Origin: Kappaphycus alvarezii
Taxonomy: Eukaryota; Rhodophyta; Florideophyceae; Gigartinales; Solieriaceae
DNA length: 64,000 nucleotides
Direction of reading: 5' to 3'
NCBI GenBank assembly: GCA_002205965.3
Contig: NADL03000107.1
Coordinates: 186,001 to 250,000 of the forward strand
The position numbers and the translations under genes are program-made. The notes under the pieces are model-generated. The model had not been told where the DNA came from. It did not search any database and saw only the letters and a program-made list of their open reading frames with translations. Shown piece after piece: positions 1 through 10,710 of this stretch. Within the stretch, counting starts at the first letter, position 1. Each line of letters begins with the position of its first letter.

Positions 1-70
1 AGCCAGAACCCGGGTGAGCTGCTTTCCAAATGAAACACGATCCTAAGAAATGGGGCTTGAAAGCCGGCAC

Positions 71-905
71 TTAGAAGTGGACGTTAGGGGCCTTTCTGTG
101 TGCGACCGAAACCCAATATACTGTATTCAAATCTCGGATTTGTACTGACTCAATTTCTACCAAAGCCGCTGCATCTGCGTATCGACCTTTGTCGCGCGAA
201 GCGCTAAGATAGCCAGCATCTCTACCCGGTGATGCTCTTCTGAAAGTTTTTGTATCAATGAAGCGGGTGTCCAACGGATCCATGCGCGGTATCACTCCGA
301 ACATGAGTTCGAACGGGGAGCACCTGTTCCAAGTAGTAGGCGGCGGTAGCCATAAAGAACTTTAGGAGCCTTTCTTCCCATTCGGATCCTTGTCCGATCA
401 CCACCTCTTTACTGAGTTCTCGATAGTGCCCAACATCCTTTCGGCGCGACCGTTTGACATCAGGTCATAGGCAAGGACGGTGCTTCACTCAATCCCATTA
501 TTCTTCATAGAGTCGACGATGTATCGGTGGTAAAACATTCAGCATTGTCAGATACAACGGTACTCGGGACCAAAAAGGCAAATGATCTCCTTTTCCATAA
601 ATGCGGTCACGACTTCTGCTAATGTGGTCTACATTGCGGTGGCAATTGGCCAATCAGTAAGATGCTCGAAGGCGATAAGATGGAATTTGTTTCCCACCTT
701 GTGAAGGGTTCAGCGAAGTCTATAGAGTAGGTATAGAAGTTATTCGTGAGCGGAATGCTCAGAGTAGTTCGATAGAGATCAAAGGCTTGGCCTTTTGACA
801 TAACTCCCAGTTTTTCAAGTAGTTTTGAACGTCCTGATGGACTTGAGGCCACCCATATCGGTCGATAACGATTTTTTCTCTTCCTATCCTAGTGTCCCAC
901 TTCAT
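71..905 (-). pseudogene. Degenerate Ty3/gypsy integrase (gypsy-1)
   Basis: Integrase would insert the reverse-transcribed element into the genome. Reading the minus strand in several frames: a remnant of the zinc-binding region ('ELCQKAK', one Cys pair partly lost), the start of the DDE core with the first Asp in 'SIDFAEPF', 'EHLTDWPIA', then 'NGRAERMLGTIENS' holding the third catalytic residue (Glu), and the post-core 'FELMFGVIPRMDP' region typical of this family. Several stops and frameshifts interrupt it, so no protein is made. It follows RNase H at 1.25-1.56 kb, as expected for Ty3/gypsy order. Confidence 0.75.
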
Positions 906-1247
906 TGTGGAATAAATTCAGAATCCCGGGCCTATTCTTGATTTTTCGGGATCTCGCGGAGGGCACTCTTCTTACGCTTCAGTAGTATTCCTTCCCATGC
1001 TGTGAAGTATTTCGCGTCGTGTCTTATCGAGCGGCGCATGGATATATCTTGTTTTTGAATATTTTACCATTCGACGTAGCGAACAACACCAACCAATACA
1101 GTTCCATAGCGGGAGTCTCAGTAGAGCTCACAGAGTCCACTGCACCAACAAGGCCTCCTTCGCTGACATTTTGGGAGCCTCGGAGACCTTCATGCACTAC
1201 GTATGAAAGATAGTCGGCGGCTTTATTCCTTGTGCATGGACGATATT

Positions 1248-1560
1248 CTAACTCAACACGTACTCAGCTAGAAAATCTAGCACTATTTCCAATCTTCTAG
1301 AAGTCGCTCTTCTTAAAGACTTATTGAAAGGCTGATGATCAGTTGCGGATTTGAATGCCTCCGTTGAAAGCGAGTACACTCTGAACTTCCCAAGTGCGAA
1401 GATGACTGCAAGAGCTTCCCTTTCACTCGCGGAATAGTTCCGCTCGGCGGAGTTCATACTGCGACTTGCATATTGTACGGGGTGCATCGTTCCGTCTTCT
1501 TCCTTCTGAGCAATTAATGCTCCCACGGCGACACTAGAGGCATTAGTTTCCAATATGAAA
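1248..1560 (-). pseudogene. Degenerate RNase H domain of gypsy pol (gypsy-1)
   Basis: RNase H removes the RNA strand from the RNA:DNA hybrid during reverse transcription. An open stretch of about 100 codons has the family signatures 'ETNASSVAVGALIAQKEEDG' at the start (the usual ETDAS with Asp changed to Asn), 'PVQYASRSMN' and 'ERNYSASEREALAVIFAL'. The second catalytic block, usually TDHQAL, survives as 'ATDHQPF'. It directly follows the RT connection domain upstream on the minus strand. The changed first catalytic Asp and the flanking stops make it non-functional. Confidence 0.85.
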
Positions 1561-1564
1561 GATG

Positions 1565-2445
1565 TGTTTAAGTCGGGGAAAGCCAGAACCGGCGGGGATG
1601 TGAGTTTCCATGTACCACCTCGAATGCTTTCTTAATTTCTCCTGTCCAGTTGAAATTCTTATTGCCGGAAGTTGCGACATGAGAAGCGGCAGATGTAACC
1701 GCGAAATTATTTATTAACCAGCAGATGTGACCCCGAAATTCTTGATAAAGCGGCGATAATAACCGGATAAGCCGAGGAAACGCCGCAGCGCAATCGTGTT
1801 TATTCGTACTGATGCCTCCATAATGGCACTGAATTTCTCTTTTTCGAAGTGAAATCATTATTTATCAACAAAATGGCCGAAAAGCTCGATAATGGGCTTC
1901 GAAAAAGCACAATTCGTGATTTTAAATTGATTAGGACCTTTCCAATAGCTTCGAAGACGATGAAAAGGTGTATAACATACTCCTAGATCGTGTTGGAGAA
2001 AAAAAGACGTCTTTCAGATATAATAGAGCGAAGAGTATGTTTCTCAGGATGTAATCAATCATTCGCTAGGATATAGAAGGCGCGTTGATCAGCCCAATTG
2101 GCATCAACTCGAACTTGAATATGCCAAAATGGCATACAAATGCAGTCATCTCTTTGCATTCTTCGCTCATGAGAATCTGACAATACCCTGCGAAGGGGAT
2201 TTATTTTGTAAGGACGGAGCTGTCTTTTAAGTCATCTAGTTCTCCTTCGATCTTGGGCAAAGGCCAGCAGTCAGCCCTCATTAGTCGGTTCAATGCACGG
2301 TAGTCCAAACAATAGTGAGGCTTGCTTCTTCTTTGTCACAGTTAAGACAGGAAAATATCAGGATCAGGATGAAGAGGCAGGGTTGATAAATACTGCATCA
2401 AGCATGTTTTCGATTTCCTTGCGAGCGATTTAGTTGTGGCGCGGA
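1565..2445 (-). pseudogene. Degenerate reverse transcriptase of gypsy pol (gypsy-1)
   Basis: Minus-strand reading shows RT blocks in the right order: 'YCLDYRALNRLM' then 'RADCWPLPKIEGELDDL' near 2.25-2.33 kb, 'PFAGYCQILMSEECKEMTAF', 'FELMPIGLINAPS' near 2.1 kb, and at the connection 'LSPLYQEFRGH' in one frame with 'RRFLGLSGYYRRFIKNF' in another near 1.75 kb. The YxDD active-site block near 1.99 kb is not recoverable. The domain is split by at least one frameshift and several stops. Homologous to the better preserved RT at 28.47-29.15 kb. Confidence 0.8.
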
Positions 2446-2699
2446 GACGTTCGGAGAGCTCGGTGGTATATGGGTCTCTTCCTTCAAGTAGAATACATTT
2501 TTTTGTAGGTACAGATTCTGAGCAGAGCTCCTCGATAGTCCATGCGACTTTTTCACTGTCACGGAGTTAGCTTTTTATGCTTTCTTGCGTTTTTTCAGGA
2601 AGATGAGCAAGAAGAGCTCGAATTGGGCCTTTAATCCCCTCCTTCTCGTTTTCTTCGCTGCATTCTTCAACGGCAGCTGCAAAATTATCGTGTGGTTCT

Positions 2700-3270
2700 T
2701 TACAAGAGTTTCCGGGGCTCTCGTAAATGGATCATCATGAACGGCTCTTCTTTTGAAGTGTAGGCGGAGTCGGGTCCAGCGTTAAAGTCGGAGGTGAACG
2801 CTTCGCTAGGCGTTTTGATCTCTTCACCCCTCAACAGCTGCTTCTCAGCTGATTTTTTATCGGGATCTAAAGTCAGCACCACTTCTTCTATACCAATGAG
2901 AACACGAAAGCTTTGGGTTCCGAGGTCTAAATTTCCCCGCATGGTTGAGAGAGTTGGGAGACCAATAGTTTGATCAAATGGCGGCCTCTCTACAACCAGG
3001 TAGTCAAGCTTACCGCTTTGTTCCCAAAGGCGGTGGGAAACTTGAGCAACGAAAAGACACAGGAGGTGCTTTCTCCGTTCGCGACGCAATTTTCTTTGAC
3101 ATGTTGTTCGGCGACAGGTAGAGGCGTTGAGATAACTCCGCAGAAATTACGTCCGGTACGGCTCCAGAGTCCAAAAGCGCCCATAGTTCCGTGCTATAAA
3201 CTTGGAGCTACACTAATCGCAGCTAGTGTGGTCCTTTATCTGCCACAACGGCATTAAGGGCATACTATTC
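2700..3270 (-). pseudogene. Degenerate aspartic protease region of gypsy pol (gypsy-1)
   Basis: The protease would process the Gag-Pol polyprotein. Two overlapping frames carry it: the N-terminal part, a relic of 'ALLDSG' followed by a 'VISTPL...' stretch near 3.12-3.18 kb; and the C-terminal part, with 'VERPPFDQTIGLPTLSTMRG' at 2.94-2.99 kb, the block that follows the protease core in this family (compare 'RNAPFDTIIGSTALEYMQ' in gypsy-3). A frameshift joins the halves near 3.05 kb. The catalytic DSG is only partly preserved. The following acidic and charged linker leads to RT. Confidence 0.65.
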
Positions 3271-3957
3271 TTTCCTAACAGCCTTCTCATTACCTTAGTG
3301 GCCCGATAAGCATCCATTGAAGGCAATAAAGCGCCGTCCATATTACAACCATAGGAGTGCTGAGTCTTTGGCGCTTCAAGCCATCGTAAGAAAAGCGGCT
3401 TTTTTTCGAAATGCATTCCTCGTTGACATGTTCATTCAAACGAGGCAAAACGCTCAGGAGATCGGTGAGGTCGGCAGGTGAGCCCCCGCCGTCTTTTTAC
3501 TGTGCGAAAATGAAAGGACAGTCAGCCAAATACTCCGGAGGATTGTCGGAACCTGCTCTACGAAGAGCTGAGCGGAAGTGGGCGGGTTTCCTATGAGTCG
3601 GCCGCTGCAAACAGAAGGGAAGGGGGAATATTCGGCATAATGGGTAGCAGAAAACATTTCTGCGAGGTGATAGAAAGGTGAAACGGAAAGTGAGGCGAAG
3701 CTGACCGAATGTGCGCCTGCAGTTGGCTTTCGCGAGCTCAGTGACAACGTCGTACTTTCGGACGTATTTTTGAAGCTTTTTTGACCCCTTCGTCCCTTTT
3801 ATGTTCTTCTTTCTCTTCCTGCTTAGGCCCGAAACACGGAATTCTTCTGCCGGCATAACGGGAGGAATTATATGAATTGTTGCCGATTATGCGCTATTCG
3901 GGATATTGGAATTCAAGCGTGATCTTCTTGACGAGGCTTATCGGCAAAGCTTCACCT

Positions 3958-5097
3958 TCAGCAGTTCTCTTCTTCGCATTGGCGATCTCTTAATTTCCGA
4001 TCGGTATCCAATTGACTTTCACCGACGACGTTGACTTGATAGGCTACCCAAAGTTCCTCTTTCTTATCGTGATCTTTCGAAGCACCAGAAGCCTTGTTTC
4101 TCGCCGCAGTACAGCATGTAGCCTCAGAATGCCCAAATAGGCCGCAAGGGGGCCAAAAATGATCTCCGTGCGTATTTTTACGCATTTAAATGCGCCTTTA
4201 CCGGGTTTGCGATAGTAAGAGCACAATATAAGAGCATATATTCTCTTTGCTGAAGAAGGTGGTCCTGCGACTGTATCGGAATTTACCTTATTCCGCTTGA
4301 CTAGAAGGTTGAGACGAGAAAGGTCTTCAAAGAGGGCATCCACCTTGTCATTTATGTTTCTTGAGCGAGCATCGGGACGAACTAAGAGTTTTGCCGGCGG
4401 TACTTCCATAACGTGAGGCTAGGATCCGGAAAACGCGATTTGGTTCGCGTGAAAATCCTTCAAAGACTTCACCAGATTGGCGTAATTCTTCGGCCCTCTG
4501 GAAGACAGGAACTGCTGCAACTGTTTATGTCGATATGCAGAAGTCCTAAGTAATCCGAATCTTGCGATATTGTCGAAACCAGACTTCTCATACAGACGCT
4601 CAGATTTCTCCAAGGAGCACAGTATGTCGTCAATCTCGAGGCCGATTTCCAATGCTTGAGGGATGATTTCTCGAGACTCTTCTTCCTCAGCGAAAATTTC
4701 GAAGACCTTCTCCTTGACAACGGCTTAGTTTTTGGCATCTTCTATCAGCTCTCTCTGAGCTGCGAAGGAATTGCGGTGGGACTGGAACGCAAATCTTTCT
4801 AGGTATTCGAGGAGGGACAATGTTCTCTCTTCATTGTACTTCCCGACCATCAAAAACATTTTCGTAGAATAAAAACTTCTTCACATCTCTGTTCCCATCG
4901 TAAGCGACCGAATTCGCTCCGGAAGAAGAGGCCCTCCACACGAGTACCATTATAGTGTCGGAAATTGATAAACTGAAGAGTTGGTGACCCCAACAAGGGG
5001 GGGTGCTGTCGTGTGTTCCCGTTTTACCCCGCAACCAACGACCATCACTCTTTATATCGCACTCGCAGGTGTGTCTGAACATTCCGGAGCCACACAC
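3958..5097 (-). pseudogene. Degenerate gag with two CCHC knuckle relics (gypsy-1)
   Basis: Gag forms the particle and binds RNA. Near the start (4.85-4.93 kb) is 'YDGNRDVKKFLFYENVFDG', a typical opening of a retrotransposon Gag domain. The middle is frameshifted ('DDILCSLEKSERLYEKSG' at 4.6 kb). Near 4.2 kb lie two nucleocapsid-like knuckles: 'CSYYRKPGKGAFKC', in which the second Cys and the His are lost, and 'WPPCGLFGHSEATC', in which only the first Cys is lost. The second knuckle resembles 'CGQRGHSATQC' of gypsy-3. Non-functional. Confidence 0.7.
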
Positions 5098-5259
5098 CTT
5101 GAGGCCGATAATAATAAAAAACTAAAATACCGTAGGAAATAACTCTTGAGTACAGTAGCTGATAGCCGGCAAACGTAAAAAACTGAGAAAAAACGTCATA
5201 TAAGTAGCGAAATGGTTGGCTTTGGTGACTCTTCAAGAGCCACCAACACGGCTGGTTTT

Positions 5260-6714
5260 CGATTCCCTTGGTTTGCTTTCCTCTGCTACGGTAATATTCA
5301 TAGGGGGTCTCGTGCCGGGCATCGAGGTGTAGTTCAAAAATTCTAATGGGGCGATCCGCACGGGCCGCTATCAGCGCATTAGTTGCACAACCTTTTCATC
5401 AATCGCGCAATCTATTTTTACCGCATATCGCTGCACGTGGCTGACGTGGACCATCAGGCTAGATCCTAGCTAGCATTATAGCCGGATCCTGAAGCGGAAA
5501 TTAGTCATATCAATGAGAAAGGTTACGCTGACAATATTGTTGCAATGCTGGATGAAGTGCCCTTGAAGTGAAGTGTACTGTATAATACAAGAAGAACGAT
5601 ACTATACCTTACTTGAGTGCATGGCCAGGCGCTGGGAAAAGTCATAAATGTCTTCTGATGACACCTACTGTGAACTCTAATGAAAACTCGTCAAAATAAC
5701 TAGATGCGCAGTAATTTATTGCGAGATCACTCTCTACACTGTCAGTGATTATAGAGCCGGCGATTGTTCGCCGGACTGGTGGTTACTCATTAACGTGCCC
5801 ACGCCTGATTTTCAACGCCATGGTAGGGCAGGTAAGTCAGCTGATTAAAAAAGCGTACTGCGATCTTTCTCAGTACCAGTGCAGCCGGTCGGTCGGCCTC
5901 ACCCTATCCTACATCCTCTCCCCAAACAGAGACTACAGTCATAGAGAATCTCTCGCCACGCACAAGATTGTAATCGCTCGTGAGATTCTTTCGAGCTACT
6001 GTAGAGTTCATTGGCAATCCGGATTCGAGCTCTACATAACCTGAAGCAATATGTCTGGAAATCGTGAAACTAGTTTTCAAGTGCGAGCTAATTCTTATCG
6101 TCTACTTAAGCGCGTTGTGACCATCAAACGACGTCGTGAGCTCTCTATGGTACTTGTTCATTTTTCAAAATCTGTTCTTGACATGTTTGATCTTTCTTGG
6201 TATATTTAAACGTCGCAATATGGACAAGAGGAGATAAAAGGGCTGATAAAATAATGCTCACCTCGCCAATAGATTTTTTTAATGTTTTTGCCGAACCCAG
6301 TTATTTTGGGGGGCCATTTTGAATCATGTTGCCTGCGTTTACGGCTAAGCGATAGCTTAAGCTGAATTATATGATCTGCCTGGTCTATCAGATGCCGAAA
6401 AGGTCAACAAAAGAATCAGAAAAAATATACGGCTTCCTTGGAGAATGGAATGCAGCGGTGACATAATCAAAAGGATATTAGGTGCATATAAAAGAAGCCA
6501 AAACGTTCAACTATTGCAGTTAACAGAGTGAAATGAGGAATTAAATTATAAAAGTTGCTACAGCAATATTCACGTTGTTTTAATTACCACAGACGACCGT
6601 GAAGAAGCCGTTGGGAATGACAATTTTGTTCAAAACACTAATTAAGTGTCCATTGAGAACTCTGTTCAGAATATCATACAAGAGAATAGCCATCCTAACA
6701 AGTCTAATAGCGTT
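5260..6714. other. Intergenic or LTR-derived stretch without recognised gene
   Basis: About 1.45 kb between gypsy-1 and copia-1. It may hold the gypsy-1 5' LTR at its left edge and the copia-1 5' LTR at its right edge, but I could not find matching partner repeats. A 99-codon open stretch at 5745-6044 (plus) has no recognisable motif and begins at a non-ATG codon. Nothing else is supported. Confidence 0.4.
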
Positions 6715-7130
6715 TGATATCACTTTAAGAACTCCAAGTTTAGTGGTGATATGATGCAGTCAATAGAACGCACCATTAGAGACTATAACATCTGTGCTAG
6801 GCATCATAAGCTAAACCGAAGTCTGGAAGTGGACTTTTTTGTCAATTTTTGACAGTTACAACCCGAAATATTTCCTTTAACAATTATAGAGACGGCAAGA
6901 CTTTTGAAGAGATGGCAAAAATGATGATGAGAGAATACAATAGTGATTCTAGGCAGCTTCAAGTGCAAGGGATGGTCGAAAACCTCCGTCTAACATTAAT
7001 GTCCAAAATTAGAACCATGAGCCACTTTGATGGTCTAAGAAGAATAATTGATCCGATCGAACGTCTCACGTCACAGTTCCAGCCGCAGTTCTGATTGGAT
7101 TAAAATACGGCAAGTTAACCACGAAAGGCC
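6715..7130 (+). pseudogene. Copia-1 gag fragment
   Basis: Opens with 'KNSKFSGDMMQSIERTIRDY' (6.73 kb), continues through a stop near 6.85 kb into 'FFNN'-like sequence, 'YRDGKTFEEMAKMMMREYNS', 'RQLQVQGMVENLRL' and 'GLRRIIDPIERLTSQFQPQF' (to 7.09 kb). This run of blocks is a recurrent layout of Gag proteins of copia-like elements in TE-rich microbial and algal genomes (recalled, not searched). It stops abruptly near 7.13-7.17 kb, where the inverted gypsy gag begins; the zinc knuckle resumes beyond it at 8.16 kb. Confidence 0.6.
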
Positions 7131-7189
7131 ATTCTAGGTTTTACGTGAGTTTAGGCACCAATTAATAATCACTGACTTATTATGAGGGC

Positions 7190-8018
7190 TTCCATATCTA
7201 TTATGCTGCCCTCCTCTGTTTTGTAAGGGCCTGGTCTTCAGCATTCTTCTTCACTGCGGCCACCAAATCACTGTTCTGACACTCGCGAACCATTGCGAAG
7301 GGCTATTTGTCTTCTTATTTCTTCAACTTGAGTTCTTTTTCGGACTCGAAACGAGCCGATGAAACACAGACTCGACGGTCCCCGTTGTGCTGCCCCCTGG
7401 ACCAGCAAGTTTCCACAGAATGGAATCTTCTCCCACAAAAGGATCGCAGAGTGTTCTTGTGGGAATTTCGTGGATATTGGGTTGTGCGGTGAACTCTTTT
7501 CTCGCAATATCTGCAACTGAGGACTAGCGGGCTGGTCGACCTTGTTTTCGGGCTTCTGTGTGTTTCTCTGGTGAACATCCAGCCGTTGTGAATCTTTTTT
7601 TGGGCTACAGTCGCTTGTGATCGCAGTCTACTATTTACGAAAAGTTCTTTTTGACCTATAAAAAAGTCTACCAGCATGTTTTTCAGTCGGTTATAGTCTG
7701 ATAGGGCTCAATTACTCACAAACTACGCCAAAGTTGCATGTCCCGCTACATATTTCGTAAGCAACGCAATCGATGCCTCATTTTGAAGCCTATTTTACTG
7801 TTTAGGGCGTCAAATAGTGTTATGGAGGCGCCCAAGTCCCTTGTTTCCAATTGGGCCACCAAAGATCTGTTAACTTCCTCCTCTGAGTTGATCTTCTTCG
7901 AAAAATCGACAAGAAACTTACTTGCGACATCATTGGACTTCTGAGACTCCTCGGTGAGGGCTTCATTCTGCGCGAACGTTTCGTAGTACCATTCAAATGA
8001 ATTCCCCTCAGATAGCAA
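7190..8018 (-). pseudogene. Inverted gypsy gag fragment inside copia-1
   Basis: On the minus strand: 'EALTEESQKSNDVASKFLVD' and 'EEEVNRSLVAQLETRDLGAS' (7.8-7.96 kb), then across a frameshift 'CRYCEKRVHRTTQYP' (7.44-7.5 kb), a CCHC knuckle with its last Cys changed to Tyr, then 'FESEKELKLKK'. The segment after the knuckle aligns by eye with gypsy-3 gag at 26.95-27.2 kb ('CGQRGHSATQCP ... SSESKEELKIRIKIDDE'). Its orientation is opposite to the surrounding copia-1, so it is a separate piece of a gypsy element related to gypsy-3. Confidence 0.65.
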
Positions 8019-8029
8019 GAATCCGGAAG

Positions 8030-8520
8030 TACTTCCCGTTATCTGTTTTCAGCACATGGAGACATTTTCATACGAAAAAGGGAAGCTTGAAAAGTCAGAC
8101 GATAGGGATCCTTCAAAAGAGAAACGACGCCAGAGCTACAAGTCCTGTTTCGCCTGTTTCAATTGTAAGAAGAAGTGGCACAAGATTGCCGAGTGTCGAA
8201 AGTGTCAGCGCGACGAGGAAGAGACGAAAAATATCTTAGCGGACAAGCCGCGTGCCCTCACGTTTGGAAAGAAAAATATACGATCATCGACTTGTTTGAT
8301 AGACTCGGGTGCGATTGGAAGAAGAGGAATAGAAAGTCGATTGACGTCACTACAGTTGAAGGATATAATTTCAAGGCTAGCTATTCGGTAACTTTCGATA
8401 TCTTCTTTAACAACGATTTCGGACATTATACCGTCAAGTTGAGGAATGTGTTGTACAATCCAACATCGTCCATGAACCTCTTATATGTTAGTCAAGCTGC
8501 CATGAGAGGCTAGGGTGTCA
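8030..8520 (+). pseudogene. Copia-1 zinc knuckle and protease region
   Basis: 'CFNCKKKWHKIAEC' near 8.16-8.2 kb is a perfect CX2CX4HX4C nucleocapsid knuckle. It is followed by 'TCLIDSGA' (8.29 kb), the copia aspartic protease active site (D-S-G), after which the frame changes to 'NNDFGHYTVKLRNVLYNPTS' and 'SMNLLYVSQAAMRG' (8.4-8.51 kb). Those last blocks are the conserved end of copia proteases (compare the usual NVLYVP..NLLSVSQ). At least one frameshift and a stop at 8.51 kb disable it. Confidence 0.8.
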
Positions 8521-9565
8521 GGTTCGAAGGCAACCTGGCACTGTATACGAGGCCGGTCACGAAACGTCGCGCTCAAGATGGAGCGCTCCTGGCGCAGCTA
8601 CGTGGCGACTTCGATGGTTCTAATGAAGTATCCCTTGGAGGGATAATTTGTCGATTTGTCATCAACCCCAGCTGGTGACCTGTGGCACAGGCGCCTACGG
8701 CACCTATTTCATGATATAACTCGATGTGATGTCTAGCATCAGAGCTATACGGACGTTCCGAAGAGTTCGGACTGACGACATTGAATGAATGCCTTGCCTG
8801 CGACCGAGGTAAGAGAAGCTCACTCAGAGCAGTGAAATCGACAAACCGTGCCAGCAAGCGACTGGAACTCGTACAAACTGTTGTCTACGGGCCAATGAGG
8901 GTCCTATTCATGGGTCAGTAAAGGTATTTTTTGACATTTGTCGATGATTGAACCCGGATGAACTTCGTGTACTTCTTGAAACGCAAGTCCAAAGGGGACC
9001 AGAGGGTCAGGGAATTTATCGAATTCGTCGAACAACAGTCTGGCGATAAGTTCAAACACTTCCGCTCGGACAACGGAGGGAAGTAGGTGCCCAAAACGCT
9101 AAGCGACTTCCTTCGGCAACGGGTGATGGTGTTTAAAAAGACTGAGCTGTACAAGCAGAAACAAAACGGCGTCCTGGAAAGGAAGAGAAGTGTCTTGATT
9201 GACAAAGTATTGCGATGATGCAGGGCATGATGGTAGCAACTATATTTTGAGCTGACGCAGTGGCGACTGCTTTCATTTGCGAAACCTCACTCCGACGAGG
9301 GTCCTACAGTAGGAAGCCACAAAAGGGGCGTGGACTGGAAAGAAACAGCGAATCAACTACTTCTGAGTTTTCGGATGCCATGTGGAAGTTTTCATCCGCT
9401 AACTAATCCGACCAAATTGGACGCGAGATCAGGAGTATTTCTCTTCCTCGGATATGCCGATACTAGCAGTAAATACCATTTTGACGATGCTGAGAGCTAC
9501 CATATCGTCGTGAGACGTCTACAAGTTGAAGAGCACCGATCATACTTCGGCCGAGAACGTTGATG
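8521..9565 (+). pseudogene. Copia-1 integrase
   Basis: The GAG-pre-integrase block 'GDLWHRRLRHLFHD' (about 8.67-8.72 kb) and 'CLACDRGKRSS' (8.79 kb) give the HHCC zinc-binding region. The DDE core follows: 'VYGPMRVLFMGQ' (the first Asp position is not clear), 'YFLTFVDD' then 'TRMNFVYFLKRKSKGDQRV', 'KHFRSDNGGK' with the second Asp, and 'KQNGVLERKRSVL' with the Glu. The C-terminal part, 'GVFLFLGYADTSSKYHFDD' to 'HIVVRRLQVEEHRSYFGRE', matches the usual copia integrase tail. Four or more stops (for example after FMGQ and VDD) interrupt it. Confidence 0.85.
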
Positions 9566-9759
9566 ACAGAGAATTAGATGCACTTCTGAACGAAATCGAC
9601 ACTTATATTGACAGAACAGACTCTGGAAGCGGATCAAGAGGAAGATGAAATTATTTTTCCGGAGTATTGAAAACAGCGATGGCGACGTTGCACCGGAACC
9701 TGAGAGTACTATGCCAAGGAGATCCGGTCGAGTTCGGTAGCCGCTTCTGTGGCTCAATT

Positions 9760-10415
9760 ACGAAAAAATGCTGACCGATGAAGAAAAATACGATTTCGCC
9801 GACATTTTTGTGGCGCATGAACCAGCCTCGTACACGGAGGCAGTCGAGGTCGTTCATAATGACAAATGGAAAGCGCCCATGGTTGAGGAGTTTGAGGGGC
9901 TGTGCGAATATCGGAATTTTTCTCGTGCTACCGTAGCAAATTCGTCAAAAACTCATTATGTGCGGATGGGTCTCCATGTTGAAGCTAGCAACGCGTATGA
10001 CAACCGAAAGATATAAAAAGAGATTCGTCGCGGAGGGCTTCCAAAAGCGGGAAGACGTTGATTTTAACGAGAAGTTTGCGCCGGTCGCGAAATGTCGTCA
10101 ATATTTCTGTTGTTCGCGCACTCGTTCCAAGTCGGATTCGTAATTGACCAAGTAGACGTCAAGAATTCCTTGCTTACTGAAGAGTTGGATGAAGAAGTAT
10201 ATATGAAGCCGCCAGAGGGTATTGCTGATGAACATAACAAAGACTAGTTTTTTTCGATTAGACAAGAAGTTTCGCGACTTAAAACAGGCGGCAAGAGCAT
10301 TATATGGAGCACTATGTAGTTAAAATATCAGAACGTTGACGAAGGTGGCTGATTACGGTTTTCTGAAAAAATAGATGATCGTCTTTAAGAATCGAGGCCG
10401 TTAGAGTTATCCGTG
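9760..10415 (+). pseudogene. Copia-1 reverse transcriptase, N-terminal piece
   Basis: 'HEPASYTEAVEVVHNDKWKA' then 'PMVEEFEGL' (9.82-9.9 kb), 'KKRFVAEGFQKREDVDFNEK' then 'FAPVAKC' (10.01-10.1 kb), 'IDQVDVKNSLLTEELDEEVY' then 'MKPPEGIADEH' (10.14-10.23 kb) and 'RLDKKFRDLKQAARALYGAL' (10.26-10.32 kb) are successive copia RT blocks. The reading ends near 'TLTKVADYGFLKK' and 'MIVFKNRGR' (10.4 kb), short of the YVDD block. Beyond it lies AT-rich DNA and then a second copia RT piece that repeats this part of the domain. Confidence 0.85.
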
Positions 10416-10710
10416 TTTATATATCCCGAAAGCAAGTAATTATTATTAAAAATAAAACAATAAATTACTATCGACCATATCATGGTGATGTGTGTGACAG
10501 TAGTGTCTCGTCATTGCCAGCATCAGGTAAAAATAACCATCAATGTACAAGTTTAAAAGATAAAAAGGAAGTATAGGAAAGCATTCCCGGCACGAACGAT
10601 AAAGATGATACTGTCGCAAAAGTGACTTCAACACAATTAACGCAAAAAGCTAAGTGGATAAAAATGACAACAAAGCAATTAACATACATGAATCATCATT
10701 TCTAAGTAAG
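10416..10710. other. AT-rich insertion between two copia RT pieces
   Basis: About 295 bp, clearly more AT-rich than the flanking RT sequence, with no open frame of note. It separates the N-terminal and C-terminal copia-1 pieces. I found no terminal inverted repeats or target-site duplication, so its class is unknown. It could be an inserted small element or the relic of a deletion junction. Confidence 0.45.

Larger units (their letters stand above)
1..5260 (-). mobile_element. Ty3/gypsy LTR retrotransposon remnant (gypsy-1)
   Basis: Minus-strand remnant with the Ty3/gypsy domain order gag, protease, reverse transcriptase, RNase H, integrase reading from about 5.1 kb down to 0.07 kb. The window begins just after the integrase C-terminal extension, so the 3' end and 3' LTR lie outside. 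Every domain carries stops and frameshifts. The 5' side near 5.26 kb has a minus-strand 'tgttggtggctcttgaagag' start that could be the beginning of the 5' LTR, but the partner LTR is not in the window, so this is only a guess. Domains are listed separately. Confidence 0.85.

Noticed and set aside
10446-10634. 62-codon minus-strand frame in the AT-rich copia insertion
   Set aside because: AT-rich chance frame without motif.
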